64,000 nt of DNA from assembly GCF_017792025.1 (NCBI RefSeq), contig NZ_CP046956.1, positions 3,720,001 to 3,784,000 of the forward strand, written 5' to 3'. The notes under the pieces are model-generated. The model made no database searches and was not told where the DNA came from. It saw nothing but the letters and a program-made list of their open reading frames with translations. Positions 9,170-16,992 of this stretch are shown here, in pieces. The number at the start of each line of letters is the position of its first letter. The first letter of the stretch is position 1. Source of the stretch: Sediminibacillus dalangtanensis. Lineage in GTDB: Bacteria > Bacillota > Bacilli > Bacillales > Amphibacillaceae. Both the position numbers and the translations under genes were made by a program.

Positions 9170-10483
9170 TTACGCTGGACGACTTTTTCCTGTTTCTCTC
9201 CAGCACTGTTCCAGCACAATGACCAAAACGGTTCCAACCAGCAGGCCGTTGCTCGCCAAATTTTGAATCAGCACTGGAAGTTCCGCGAATACCTCCATCG
9301 GTAAAAACATACAGCCAATTCCGAATAGGTAGGAAACGCCGATGATGGTCAACCGTCTGGAATCCAACGGCTCGCTGGCGACATTGCTAAGACCAAGTCC
9401 CATCAGCTGTACGAAAGTCGCGAGGATAGCGGCATTGGCTATTGGTGCAGGAATGCCGGAGATCCAGGCCACGATCGGCGGAAAGAAGGCAACGATGATC
9501 AATAACCCGGATGCATACAAAAACGGCCGCTTCCTCGTTTGTCCGGTCATTTTGATAAATCCAGCCGACGTTGCAAGCGGCACGTTGGCAATCGCCGAAA
9601 ACATTCCGACCAATCCATGGTTGACCCCGAGAACCGTGCTGCCTCTATTGATTTGACTGCTCGAATAGGAAGGTTTTCCATACACCGACTGGCTCGTTGC
9701 TACTACGGAAGCCACCACGTTCGACAGCAAGATGACCGCTGTAATGAAAGCGATCGGAACCACACCCCAATCCATGTTCGGGACTCCCCAGGCAAACCAT
9801 TCCGGTACGGAAAAACCGGCCACATCCACTGTCTGGGAGGGTTCATTCCCAACAAATATGCTGTAGGAAATCCATCCGATCACAATTCCGATCAGTACGG
9901 CATAATTGCCAAGCCAACCTTTGCCGAAAATCGACAGGCCCAACACAATAAAGAAAGTAAGAAATGCCAGGATTGCTTCTGTACCGTGAATCGCTTCTAC
10001 TTCCTGTTGGATACCGAGCATCCCCTCCAGAAACGTACCGCTCAATTGAATTGTCAGCAGGAACAAAAACGATCCCGTTACTAGTGGGGTAAACAACGGC
10101 AACAGCTTCTCAGCAAGACGGAATACCCCAAAGATGACCAGAAAACCACCGGTGAACAGCATCGCTGTCTCTACTGATCGCAGTGTCTCTCCTGTACTCA
10201 TTCCTTGCTGAGCCCCAGTGACCGCCATCACGGAAAAAATACTGATCCACAATCCCGCAGGGCCTTCCATGATGGGCAATCGATGTCCGAGCAGGCCTTG
10301 CAATAGCGAGGCAGCCCCGACAATAAAAAAAGTGCGCTGCATTAAGCCGGCGACTTCGATAAAGTTCATTTCATATAAAGAACCAATGACAATTGGCAAA
10401 GCAACTGAGCTGGCCAACAAAAAAATGAACCATTGCAACGTCTCAAGCCCGGTTTTGGAAATCGATGTATTGGAAGAATTCAT
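9170..10483 (-). CDS. NCS2 family nucleobase (uracil/xanthine-type) permease
   Basis: This 437-residue membrane protein has about 12-14 hydrophobic segments and NCS2 features: GPAGLWISIFSV in the region that matches transmembrane segment 3 of the family, and GSFLFLLTIQLSGTFLEGML. The QSVYGKP stretch precedes a GMFSAIANVPLATSAGFIKMTGQ block, as in xanthine/uracil symporters. The usual family length is 430-450 residues. It probably imports a purine or pyrimidine with protons; substrate cannot be fixed from sequence. GGAGC precedes the ATG. A perfect 9-bp inverted repeat lies 40-60 bases upstream and may be its operator. The gap to the N-hydroxylase downstream is short, so the two could share a transcript. 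Confidence 0.83.
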   Translation of the reverse strand: MNSSNTSISKTGLETLQWFIFLLASSVALPIVIGSLYEMNFIEVAGLMQRTFFIVGAASLLQGLLGHRLPIMEGPAGLWISIFSVMAVTGAQQGMSTGETLRSVETAMLFTGGFLVIFGVFRLAEKLLPLFTPLVTGSFLFLLTIQLSGTFLEGMLGIQQEVEAIHGTEAILAFLTFFIVLGLSIFGKGWLGNYAVLIGIVIGWISYSIFVGNEPSQTVDVAGFSVPEWFAWGVPNMDWGVVPIAFITAVILLSNVVASVVATSQSVYGKPSYSSSQINRGSTVLGVNHGLVGMFSAIANVPLATSAGFIKMTGQTRKRPFLYASGLLIIVAFFPPIVAWISGIPAPIANAAILATFVQLMGLGLSNVASEPLDSRRLTIIGVSYLFGIGCMFLPMEVFAELPVLIQNLASNGLLVGTVLVIVLEQCWRETGKSRPA

Positions 10484-10522
10484 GCTAATCTACGCTCCTG
10501 TAGTCCAAAATATGGATAATTC

Positions 10523-10544
10523 TTTTCCTATCATAATAGGAAAA
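10523..10544. promoter_or_regulatory. Perfect 9-bp inverted repeat upstream of the NCS2 permease
   Basis: TTTTCCTAT and ATAGGAAAA are separated by four bases and overlap the start of the neighbouring terminator. The position, 40 bases before the permease start, suits a repressor operator. It does not match the PurR box or a purine riboswitch that I recognise. Confidence 0.4.
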
Positions 10545-10572
10545 AGCCGCTATCGTCTATTATAGCGGCTTT
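10543..10572 (-). terminator. Rho-independent terminator of the DUF1002 gene
   Basis: An 11-bp stem (AAAGCCGCTAT with ATAGCGGCTTT) around an 8-base loop is followed on the minus strand by a T-rich tail, 14 bases after the stop codon. Confidence 0.85.
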
Positions 10573-10585
10573 GCAATAACAATTT

Positions 10586-11503
10586 TTAATTGAATAACCC
10601 TTTGATTCCTTCGAACAACCTGTTAAAGAAATCGGCCACTCCCTGCCAGAAGCCTTCATTGCCGGCAACTTCATCAAGTTTGGAACGAATATCACCGGCG
10701 ATGTCATCCAGTTGGCTACGTACATTGTCAAAATCGATATTGATGTTACGCATTTTTTCAAAAAGATTCGTGAGCATTTGTCTGTCTTCTTCGCTCAACT
10801 CGATATTCATCTTATCCAGTTGTTCCTGGACGATTTGTTCTACTTCTTCCTTGGTTGCAGGATTTTGCTCTGCAATTTGCTGCTTGATTTGAGTGAGCAA
10901 TTCACTGACTTTTTCTTGGTCCATCCCTTCCTCATCGGCAAGATCGGTCGCAACATCCAATTCTTCATTGGCTACTTCCATCCGATCTTTATCGAGCGAT
11001 TCGCCTTCTACGTTAAACGCTTTGTAAATACCGGTGAGCGCCGAATGACCTGTCACTTTTACCGGGGAAGCGACATCTACTACCGCATTTTCCACTCCGG
11101 CAGTCAACAAAGCATTCGCATACATTTCATTGGTAACCTGTGTGATATTTTCGGAATTGACGACATTGATCACTAATCCACTACCTTCTTCTGTGCGGGT
11201 GATTTTTGCCGAGGAATACATCCGGGAATTCGGGTCACCATCAATGTAATTGACTAGATCCTCAGCCGTTACGATGTACTCGTCCACCGATTCCGGATTC
11301 TCGACATCCAGGAGCTTTCGTACTTGGTCTTTCTGGGCTTCTGTCAGTGTTTCTCCATAAACAACCCGGGGAACTCCTAACTTTTCATTGATCACTTCAC
11401 CGCTTTCTTCCCCGTTACCGTCACTGGCGAATACCGTGGTGGCTGTACTGACAAATCCTATGACTAACATCAAAATGAACGATAATTTTAACCATCTTTT
11501 CAT
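10586..11503 (-). CDS. Secreted DUF1002 protein (YpuA-like)
   Basis: This 305-residue exported protein has a signal peptide (KRWLKLSFILMLVIGFVSTATTVFA) and a DUF1002 body typical of Bacillus YpuA: GVPRVVYGETLTEAQKDQVRKLL, NSRMYSSAKI, and the HSALTGIYKAFN region. The C-terminal third is strongly helical and charged, with likely coiled coils, ending in an amphipathic FWQGVADFFNRLFEGIKGLF helix. The ATG at 11503 has AAGGAG nine bases upstream; the longer frame lacks a ribosome site. Function of the family is unknown, with a cell-envelope location likely. It stands alone and is followed by a strong terminator. Confidence 0.82.
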   Translation of the reverse strand: MKRWLKLSFILMLVIGFVSTATTVFASDGNGEESGEVINEKLGVPRVVYGETLTEAQKDQVRKLLDVENPESVDEYIVTAEDLVNYIDGDPNSRMYSSAKITRTEEGSGLVINVVNSENITQVTNEMYANALLTAGVENAVVDVASPVKVTGHSALTGIYKAFNVEGESLDKDRMEVANEELDVATDLADEEGMDQEKVSELLTQIKQQIAEQNPATKEEVEQIVQEQLDKMNIELSEEDRQMLTNLFEKMRNINIDFDNVRSQLDDIAGDIRSKLDEVAGNEGFWQGVADFFNRLFEGIKGLFN

Positions 11504-11747
11504 TGTGTTAACGTCTCCTTTTTTCAAAGCGAGTAATAATGGTTGTCCCATCATTATTATTATGCTGGTTTTTTCATAATATGGGAAGAATATTTTGAGA
11601 AGTTATTGGAACAAACATACTGCCAACTTTATCAGTATCTCCGGGGAAAGGAATCGGCCTAAAGGCGTATTTTTCTCGGAGGCATACTTCAGCAAATGAG
11701 GACTGAACACGAAGTGCCGGAAAATCATGAATGGTGAGAGAGTACAA

Positions 11748-11772
11748 GGAGGACAGCAAATTGCAGTCCTCC
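11748..11772 (-). terminator. Terminator-like hairpin after ridA
   Basis: GGAGGAC and GTCCTCC pair across an 11-base loop just past the RidA stop on the minus strand, followed by a short T-containing tail. The tail is weak. The 225 bases between ridA and the DUF1002 gene show nothing else. Confidence 0.5.
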
Positions 11773-11779
11773 CTCCCTT

Positions 11780-12160
11780 TTACTCTTTTACTGCCAGTAC
11801 GTCCATCTCGATGCAGACATCTTTCGGAAGCCTGCTGACTTCCACGGTCGCTCTCGCTGGATATGGCTTGCTCAAATAGCTGGCATATTCTTCATTCACT
11901 GTTGCAAAATCATCCATTGATGTGAGGTAAATCGTAAACTTTGCGACGTTGGCAAACGTCAGATCTGCCTCTTCCAGTACTGCTTGGAGATTTTTCATCA
12001 CCTGGTTGGTTTGCTGTTCGATCCCTTCCACGACTTCACCTGTAGCTGGATCGATTGGAATCTGACCGGATACAAACACAAATCCTCCTACTTCGATGGC
12101 CTGAGAGTAAGGACCAATTGCCTGTGGGGCAGCTTTTGTTTGAATTTCTTTTCTGTTCAT
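11780..12160 (-). CDS. ridA: RidA/YabJ family enamine/imine deaminase
   Basis: This 126-residue protein is of standard family length, with AIGPYSQAIEVGGFVFVSGQIPIDPATGE at the N-terminus and the signature YPARATVEVSRLPKD near the C-terminus. The Arg in this signature binds the carboxylate of 2-aminoacrylate-type intermediates. RidA proteins form trimers and hydrolyse reactive enamines released by PLP enzymes to 2-oxo acids and ammonia, protecting transaminases and other PLP enzymes. The gene is monocistronic, divergent from the dehydrogenase at 12292 and preceded by a good GGAG site. A second role as a purine-repressor-associated factor is known for YabJ but cannot be inferred here, because purR is not adjacent. 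Confidence 0.93.
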   Translation of the reverse strand: MNRKEIQTKAAPQAIGPYSQAIEVGGFVFVSGQIPIDPATGEVVEGIEQQTNQVMKNLQAVLEEADLTFANVAKFTIYLTSMDDFATVNEEYASYLSKPYPARATVEVSRLPKDVCIEMDVLAVKE

Positions 12161-12247
12161 CAGCTTTCTCCTCCCATTCTCCTGAGTCTTTTTCTATTTC
12201 CAGTCTATCATATTCAAGTCCTCTCAATAAGCTTTATAGAGCCTGCA

Positions 12248-12256
12248 TGTTACAAT
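12248..12256 (+). promoter_or_regulatory. Extended -10 promoter for the inositol-type dehydrogenase
   Basis: TGTTACAAT matches an extended -10 element (TGnTANAAT) 36 bases before the start codon. No convincing -35 box is present. Confidence 0.4.
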
Positions 12257-12291
12257 AGGGAAAACAAACGGAGCAGCGAGGAGGATATACT

Positions 12292-13335
12292 ATGGATAAA
12301 ATCAATGTCGGCCTTGTCGGTTATGGATTTTCAGGAGCAGTGTTTCACGCTCCGCTGCTAAAGGTTTCTGAACAGTTTGCTATCACCAAAGTGCTCACTT
12401 CCCGGCTTGACGATGTGGCTAAGGACCTTGGGACAGTAGAAGTTGTCGATGAATTAGACGACATTCTCCAGGATAGGACGATAGAGTTGGTTATCATCAC
12501 CACTCCCAATCAATTTCATTTCGATATGGCCAAGCGCAGTTTAACAGCAGGTAAACATGTGGTACTGGAAAAACCGATGGTGCTCACCAGTAAAGAAGCA
12601 GAAGTGCTCATTGAATTGGCAAATCAGAACGACCTCATGCTCAGTGTTTACCAAAACAGGCGCTGGGACAGTGACTTTTTGACCCTCAAAGAATTGATTC
12701 AAAACGAGAATCTGGGATCTATCAACACGTACGTCGCTCATTTCGATCGATTTAATCCGCAACCGAACCAACAATGGCGGGAGCACCGTCAAAGAGGCTC
12801 CGGGATGCTCTATGATTTAGGTTCTCATCTAATCGATCAAGCCTTATATTTATTCGGTGAACCGCAGGAAGTATTTTGCGACCTTTGGAACCAGCGGGAA
12901 GCTTCGCTGGTAGATGACTATTTTCATATCATCCTGGGTTACCAGCGCATGCGCGTGATTCTGCATTGCGGATCGATCGTCAAGCACCAGGGACCGAAAT
13001 TCATGGTGCACGGCAGCAAAGGGAGCTTTATCAAGTATGGGATCGATGGACAGGAAGCTGCCCTGAGTGCAGGAAAATTACCAGATCAAGAGGATTGGGG
13101 GGCCGATAAACCGGAATTCTACGGGAAGCTGTATGTAAACGAGGTTGGACAAGAGATGGAAAAAACGATTAATACCGTTCCCGGCAATTACCCAGCTTAT
13201 TATCAGGCGATTTATGAGTGCATCCGGCATGGCGCTGAAAACCCGGTTCCAGCAGAAGATGGACTACGTACCATCAAGATTATCGAAACAGCAGTGAAAA
13301 GCAGCAAAGAAAAGGCAGTAATACGGCTTTACTAA
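12292..13335 (+). CDS. Gfo/Idh/MocA oxidoreductase, probable scyllo-inositol 2-dehydrogenase (IolW/YvaA-like)
   Basis: This 347-residue NAD(P)-dependent oxidoreductase has an N-terminal Rossmann motif (GLVGYGFSGAVFHAPLL), the catalytic-Lys motif LEKPM near residue 97, and the GGIGMLYDLGSH-like SGMLYDLGSHLIDQAL block. The VFHAPLL signature and YQNRRWDSDFLTL place it with YvaA/IolW and E. coli YdgJ, which reduce or oxidise scyllo-inositol and related polyols, often with NADP. GAGGAGGAT lies just before the ATG. It stands alone on the plus strand, and no iol operon is in the window, so the true substrate may differ. Confidence 0.82.
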   Translation: MDKINVGLVGYGFSGAVFHAPLLKVSEQFAITKVLTSRLDDVAKDLGTVEVVDELDDILQDRTIELVIITTPNQFHFDMAKRSLTAGKHVVLEKPMVLTSKEAEVLIELANQNDLMLSVYQNRRWDSDFLTLKELIQNENLGSINTYVAHFDRFNPQPNQQWREHRQRGSGMLYDLGSHLIDQALYLFGEPQEVFCDLWNQREASLVDDYFHIILGYQRMRVILHCGSIVKHQGPKFMVHGSKGSFIKYGIDGQEAALSAGKLPDQEDWGADKPEFYGKLYVNEVGQEMEKTINTVPGNYPAYYQAIYECIRHGAENPVPAEDGLRTIKIIETAVKSSKEKAVIRLY

Positions 13336-13358
13336 AGCCATTAAGCAAATGATGGTGC

Positions 13359-13490
13359 GTGTCGCAGTATAGATTTCCTAATTTTCAGGAACTGCCTGGA
13401 TGGAAGATGGAACAAGATGAAACCTCTTATATTTCCATTCCGATTGCCAGCAATAGCATATTGTCTGGGACAACCCAAGCAAAGCATGTT
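13359..13490 (+). pseudogene. Possible gene remnant cut by a dispersed repeat
   Basis: A GTG-initiated frame encodes about 40 plausible residues beginning [20 protein letters not shown], with codon use like real genes, and then runs directly into the GC-rich repeat at 13500. Beyond the repeat the frame happens to stay open into the YjbQ gene. I do not recognise the peptide. It may be the start of a gene interrupted by the repeat or a chance frame. Confidence 0.3.
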
Positions 13491-13499
13491 TTGGCGTTT

Positions 13500-13618
13500 C
13501 GCTGCGGGAATACACTACGCTTTCCGCGGGCGGCTGCTGAGCCTCCTCGAGCTACGCTCTGCGGGGTCTCACCGATGCCTTCCCTCCCGCTGGAGTCTCC
13601 GTGTATTTCCTCTGCTTA
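13500..13618. repeat. Dispersed repeat, CTTTCCGCGGG module, type B (copy 1)
   Basis: This is a GC-rich element containing ACGCTTTCCGCGGGCGGCTG, AGCCTCCTCGAGCTACGCTC, GCGGGGTCTCACC and CCCGCTGGAGTCTCCG. Similar copies in the opposite orientation lie at about 49.9 and 53.7 kb. It contains internal inverted repeats and no gene. Such elements are scattered in intergenic spaces of many Bacillaceae. Confidence 0.75.
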
Positions 13619-13724
13619 CCGTGTGCTTCTTGTATCAAGACGGATATCGGGTAAAGCTTATTTCTTAACGAATGCTGTAATACATCTTTTTCTAAAACAC
13701 CAAAAGGATGAAAGGAGACTCGTC

Positions 13725-14126
13725 ATGAAGAAGATTTTTCAAGTAAAAACAAGCAATCACTCTCAGATGATCGACATTACCGATGAATTGGAAGCCTGGA
13801 TTAGAGAAGAAAATGTCGATGAGGGGATACTCGTTGTTTCCTCTTTGCATACCACTGCAGGAATCACAGTGAACGAAAATGCAGATCCTGACGTGAAAAC
13901 AGACTTTTTAATGCGCCTTGAGGAAGTATTTCCTTGGGAACACCCGAAGGACAAGCATGCAGAAGGCAACACCGCCTCTCACTTGAAAACGAGTACGGTC
14001 GGCCATGCCCAAACCCTGATTATATCCAACGGCAAGCTTGAGTTGGGCACATGGCAGGGTGTTTACTTTTGTGAATTCGACGGCCCGCGCAGCCGGAAAT
14101 ACATGGGGAAAATCATGAAGGGATAA
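13725..14126 (+). CDS. YjbQ (UPF0047) family protein
   Basis: This 133-residue protein is of normal length for the family. Signature motifs are [35 protein letters not shown] and [19 protein letters not shown]. Relatives can show thiamine-phosphate synthase-like activity in vitro, but the physiological role is unresolved. The ATG has GAAAGGAG eight bases upstream. The frame extends 122 codons further upstream through a dispersed repeat, and that part is not accepted as coding. The repeat composite starting at 14137 provides a terminator-like hairpin just downstream. Confidence 0.88.
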   Translation: MKKIFQVKTSNHSQMIDITDELEAWIREENVDEGILVVSSLHTTAGITVNENADPDVKTDFLMRLEEVFPWEHPKDKHAEGNTASHLKTSTVGHAQTLIISNGKLELGTWQGVYFCEFDGPRSRKYMGKIMKG

Positions 14127-14136
14127 ATGTTAAAGA

Positions 14137-14735
14137 GGCCGGGACAAAAGCATGGCCACTAAAGAAAAAACCGAACGAATTCTAAATTCCGACCAGATTC
14201 ATTCGGTTTTTATTTGTATATTCTCGTTTTATCCTGTTGTTTGATGTGTGCTTCGAATCGCTACGTTTTTGTGCTCTGATTTCCACATGATCAAGACAAA
14301 ATGAACCGTATTCTTCTATTGGCTGATAGGTATCTAAACAGGGAAGAAGACGAAAGGCTTGGGGTTCCTTTTTTCATAGCATAAAAATGATAAAGAAGTA
14401 CTCCTGGTTTCCATGCGGCTTCGCTTTCTATCCGTAACGGCAATAGGCAAAACACACCAGAAGAGAAGGTATCTCTATCTAACGGAGGCAAGGTACGCAG
14501 ACTCCTGCGGGATGAGCGCGAGCTGAAGATCCACTTGGCAAAGCGGTATTCTTTGCCAAGCTAGCTGAAGCCGTGCCCGCGGAAAGCGAAGTACCTTGCC
14601 GGAGTGGGAAGTTGTACTTTTCATGAGAGAAGGATAGAACGGTTTGCTTTTTGCTAATCAAATAAAAACCAACGAAATGTGGAATCGCTCGGTTTTTATT
14701 TTGGTCACGATGACCTTTTGTCCCAGGCTCTTCTC
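14137..14735. repeat. Composite dispersed element with inverted ends (copy 2, about 600 bases)
   Basis: The left end reads GGCCGGGACAAAAGCATGGC; the right end, at 14709-14735, is its imperfect inverse (GACCTTTTGTCCCAGGCTC). Inside, in order, are an AAAACCGAACGAATT...ATTCATTCGGTTTT hairpin (14165-14212), a CCTGTTGTTTGATGTGTGCT segment and unrelated spacer. A type A CTTTCCGCGGG module follows at 14483-14612, itself carrying CTTGGCAAAG/CTTTGCCAAG arms, and then a second CGGTTTTTATTTTGG end. The whole gap between yjbQ and the sirtuin gene is this element. No protein-coding gene is seen in it. Its organisation parallels the copy at 24.9-25.2 kb. Confidence 0.7.
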
Positions 14736-15473
14736 TTATTCCTCTTGTTTCAACTCTTCGATTGTCTTGCCTAAATCGGCATGGATGACAAAATCAAACT
14801 GATCATCCATCGGTGTCGGTTCCCGATTGATCAATCCCGATAGTTTCCGGCCACTCCATGCGTAAACCGGCAACAGGTTAAATGGCGATACGAGCAAGGA
14901 AGTACCCATTACCAGTAATAGGTCTGCCTGTTGTAAAGCTGCTTCTGCTTCAGCATGCTTGGTGATCGGATCGCCAAATAAAACGATATCCGGTTTTAAA
15001 ATATCGCCACAACCAGCCTGGATGCAGTGTGGCACTTGTTCGGTCATTACATGCTCTAATGGATACTGCGTTCCGCAGGCAGGACAAGTTGCTGTATTTA
15101 GATTACCGTGGTATTCAATCACATGTTGGTTTCCTGCAGCGGTATGCAAGCCGTCTACGTTTTGGGTGACTATAGAAACTTGCTTGCCCTTCTGTTCCAT
15201 TTCACGCAAAAACAGGTGGACATGGTTCGGGGCGTAATTCTTCAGCAGCTTCAGTCGGAAGATTTCCTTGTATTTCATCCAGAAGTCTTCCGGATTACGT
15301 TGAAAGTACGCTCGCGACATATAGTATTCTCGTGATTGGTCTTCCCGCCATATTCCGTTGGCAGACCGAAAATCAGGAATGCCGCTTGCCGTGGACACAC
15401 CTGCCCCCGTCAAGACTGCAATCGTATTGGCTTTATCTATTTCGACTGCCAGTTTTTTCACTTGTGACTCCAA
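14736..15473 (-). CDS. SIR2-family NAD-dependent protein deacylase (sirtuin)
   Basis: This 245-residue sirtuin has AVLTGAGVSTASGIPDFRS (NAD-binding GAG loop), TQNVDGLH, the catalytic His in EYHGNL, and a zinc-binding module with CPAC and CIQAGCG. C-terminal GTSLLVSPFN and LINREPTPMD complete the Rossmann fold. The enzyme removes acetyl or related acyl groups from lysine with NAD, giving nicotinamide and O-acyl-ADP-ribose. Class is hard to fix: the Ala-Tyr/Arg pattern of strict desuccinylases (class III) is not obvious. It is monocistronic, ends at the composite repeat and lies next to the arabinose block without obvious functional link. Confidence 0.92.
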   Translation of the reverse strand: MESQVKKLAVEIDKANTIAVLTGAGVSTASGIPDFRSANGIWREDQSREYYMSRAYFQRNPEDFWMKYKEIFRLKLLKNYAPNHVHLFLREMEQKGKQVSIVTQNVDGLHTAAGNQHVIEYHGNLNTATCPACGTQYPLEHVMTEQVPHCIQAGCGDILKPDIVLFGDPITKHAEAEAALQQADLLLVMGTSLLVSPFNLLPVYAWSGRKLSGLINREPTPMDDQFDFVIHADLGKTIEELKQEE

Positions 15474-15578
15474 GAGAATGACCCCTTTTCTTCGATGTTA
15501 TGGCATTATCTTATAACTAGAGCCCGCTTTATGTAAATAATCAACCAAAGGAATAGGTGGGTTTACCAAGAATAAATA

Positions 15579-15619
15579 GGAGCCGGTTTAACGGAACAAT
15601 GTCTAACTAAACCGGCTCC
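15579..15619 (-). terminator. Terminator after araR
   Basis: A 12-bp perfect stem, GGAGCCGGTTTA with TAAACCGGCTCC, has an 17-base loop and is followed by a TATTTATTCTT tail on the minus strand. It lies six bases past the AraR stop. Confidence 0.8.
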
Positions 15620-15624
15620 CATGG

Positions 15625-16746
15625 CTAACTTTTAACTACATTTGTTTGCTTCGTCGAATGCCTGAGAATTAGTTCCGGATCGTAAACGATAGAGGATATT
15701 TCCTTATCACTTGATTTCATCCGATTATTTTTACCTTTTATGATGGATAAAATAACTTCTGCCGCCTTTTTGCCCATTTCGCTTTTCGGATGTTCTATCG
15801 TTGTCAGCTTCACTTCTGACAATTGCGCTAAAATAGAATCATCATACCCTACAATGGAAATATCATCTGGTACCGACAACTTTCTTTTTCGCAAAACATC
15901 TAATATATTTAAGGCGAGCTCGTCATTGTAGCAAACCAAGGCAGTGGGCGAATTGTTGGAGGAAGCCAAAATAGCCTCCAACTCTTCCGAAGGCTTTTTT
16001 CTTTTCTCCTCGGTTTTATAAGTAATGATGTGTTGAGGATCGATTTGCAATTGATTGGCACGGTGGGCTTTAATAAAACCTTTCATCCGTTTTATCCCCT
16101 GAATATCATCTGTTTTAAAGAAGCCAGCTATATTTTTGTGCCCTTGATTGATTAAATGCTCCGTTTGTATATAACCGCCTTTTTCGTCGTCCATCACGAT
16201 ATACAAAGGTTCTAATTCCTCATAGAAGGCATTAATCATTAAATAAGGAACATTCAGTCTCTCCAGGTTCAAATAAAGGTTAATATTAGGATTACTGAAG
16301 GCACTGCGGGTAGGTTCGACGATGATTCCATCATAATGCTGAGTCAGTATTTTCTCTAAAATCTCTTTCTCCGTTTGATGATTATTATTCGTACTGAATA
16401 ATGATACATTGTACCCTTGTTCACTCAAATAAGACTCCGCTCCGCGAATGATTGAAGGAAAGATGTAATCCGATATATATGTGGTTATTATCGCTATGTT
16501 TTTATTGTTTGTTTTATCGATACTATTTTCATTCAATCGGTCGGCACAAAAGGTGCCGGCACCCTGTTCCCTGTAAAGCCAGCCCTGATTGACCAAATCT
16601 CCTATTGCCAGGCGGACAGTATGCCGACTGACATTAAACTGCGCCATTAATTCGCTTTCAGAGCTAATCTTTTGATTCGGTTGAAATGTACCATCGAGTA
16701 TCTTTGACTTTATCGCCTGTTTTACCATATTGTGTTTTGTCTGCAT
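15625..16746 (-). CDS. araR: Arabinose repressor AraR (GntR HTH plus LacI-type sensor)
   Basis: This 373-residue protein has an N-terminal winged helix of GntR type (SESELMAQFNVSRHTVRLAIGDLVNQGW, residues about 28-58) and a C-terminal LacI/periplasmic-binding-like effector domain. That domain includes IAIITTYISDYIFPSIIRGAE, VPDDISIVGYDDS and LTTIEHPKSEMGKKAAE. This chimera is characteristic of Bacillus AraR, which represses arabinose genes until L-arabinose binds. AGAGGTG precedes the ATG. It is transcribed after, but separately from, araD-B-A: a repeat-derived terminator and an operator-like palindrome lie between araA and araR, so autoregulation is likely. Confidence 0.93.
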   Translation of the reverse strand: MQTKHNMVKQAIKSKILDGTFQPNQKISSESELMAQFNVSRHTVRLAIGDLVNQGWLYREQGAGTFCADRLNENSIDKTNNKNIAIITTYISDYIFPSIIRGAESYLSEQGYNVSLFSTNNNHQTEKEILEKILTQHYDGIIVEPTRSAFSNPNINLYLNLERLNVPYLMINAFYEELEPLYIVMDDEKGGYIQTEHLINQGHKNIAGFFKTDDIQGIKRMKGFIKAHRANQLQIDPQHIITYKTEEKRKKPSEELEAILASSNNSPTALVCYNDELALNILDVLRKRKLSVPDDISIVGYDDSILAQLSEVKLTTIEHPKSEMGKKAAEVILSIIKGKNNRMKSSDKEISSIVYDPELILRHSTKQTNVVKS

Positions 16747-16780
16747 GTAAACACCTCTGTCTATTGTGTGGCCTGCATTA

Positions 16781-16798
16781 AAGTTATTCGTATAAGTT
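16781..16798. promoter_or_regulatory. AraR operator-like site at the araR promoter
   Basis: AAGTTATTCGTATAAGTT is an imperfect palindrome (two mismatches in 9-bp arms) 35 bases before the araR start. It resembles the CTTATACGTATAAG operator before araD. Negative autoregulation is the inference. Confidence 0.6.
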
Positions 16799-16869
16799 TC
16801 TCTGTCAGTATATCACCTCTCGACACAGAAGGCTATCCAGCCTGTTTAACTTTCTCAGAAAAACGTGTC

Positions 16870-16950
16870 TGAGGACAAAAGGATAGTGGCCAAAGTAAAA
16901 AAACCGAACGATGAGTCGAAATCCTAAGATTCGAACTCGTTCGGTTTTTT
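16870..16950. repeat. Dispersed GGGACAAAAGC module (copy 3) serving as terminator of the ara operon
   Basis: TGAGGACAAAAGGATAGTGG leads into a hairpin with 13-bp arms AAAAACCGAACGA and TCGTTCGGTTTTT (16899-16950), an inner stem, and runs of A before and T after. It lies between the araA stop and the araR promoter, and can stop transcription from either side. Confidence 0.75.
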
Positions 16951-16992
16951 TCTTGCAGATCATGTTGTAACTGTTCAGCTCGATTCGCTCCA

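Noticed and set aside
9551..10084. Open frame opposite the NCS2 permease
   Set aside because: Antisense shadow of a well-supported permease with no start signal.
10484..10585. Purine riboswitch upstream of the NCS2 permease
   Set aside because: The space is only about 100 bases, contains a terminator of the neighbouring gene and a palindrome, and shows no purine aptamer core that I recognise.
13359..13724. N-terminal extension of YjbQ
   Set aside because: The family is about 130 residues, a good ribosome site precedes the internal ATG, and the extension is largely repeat sequence.
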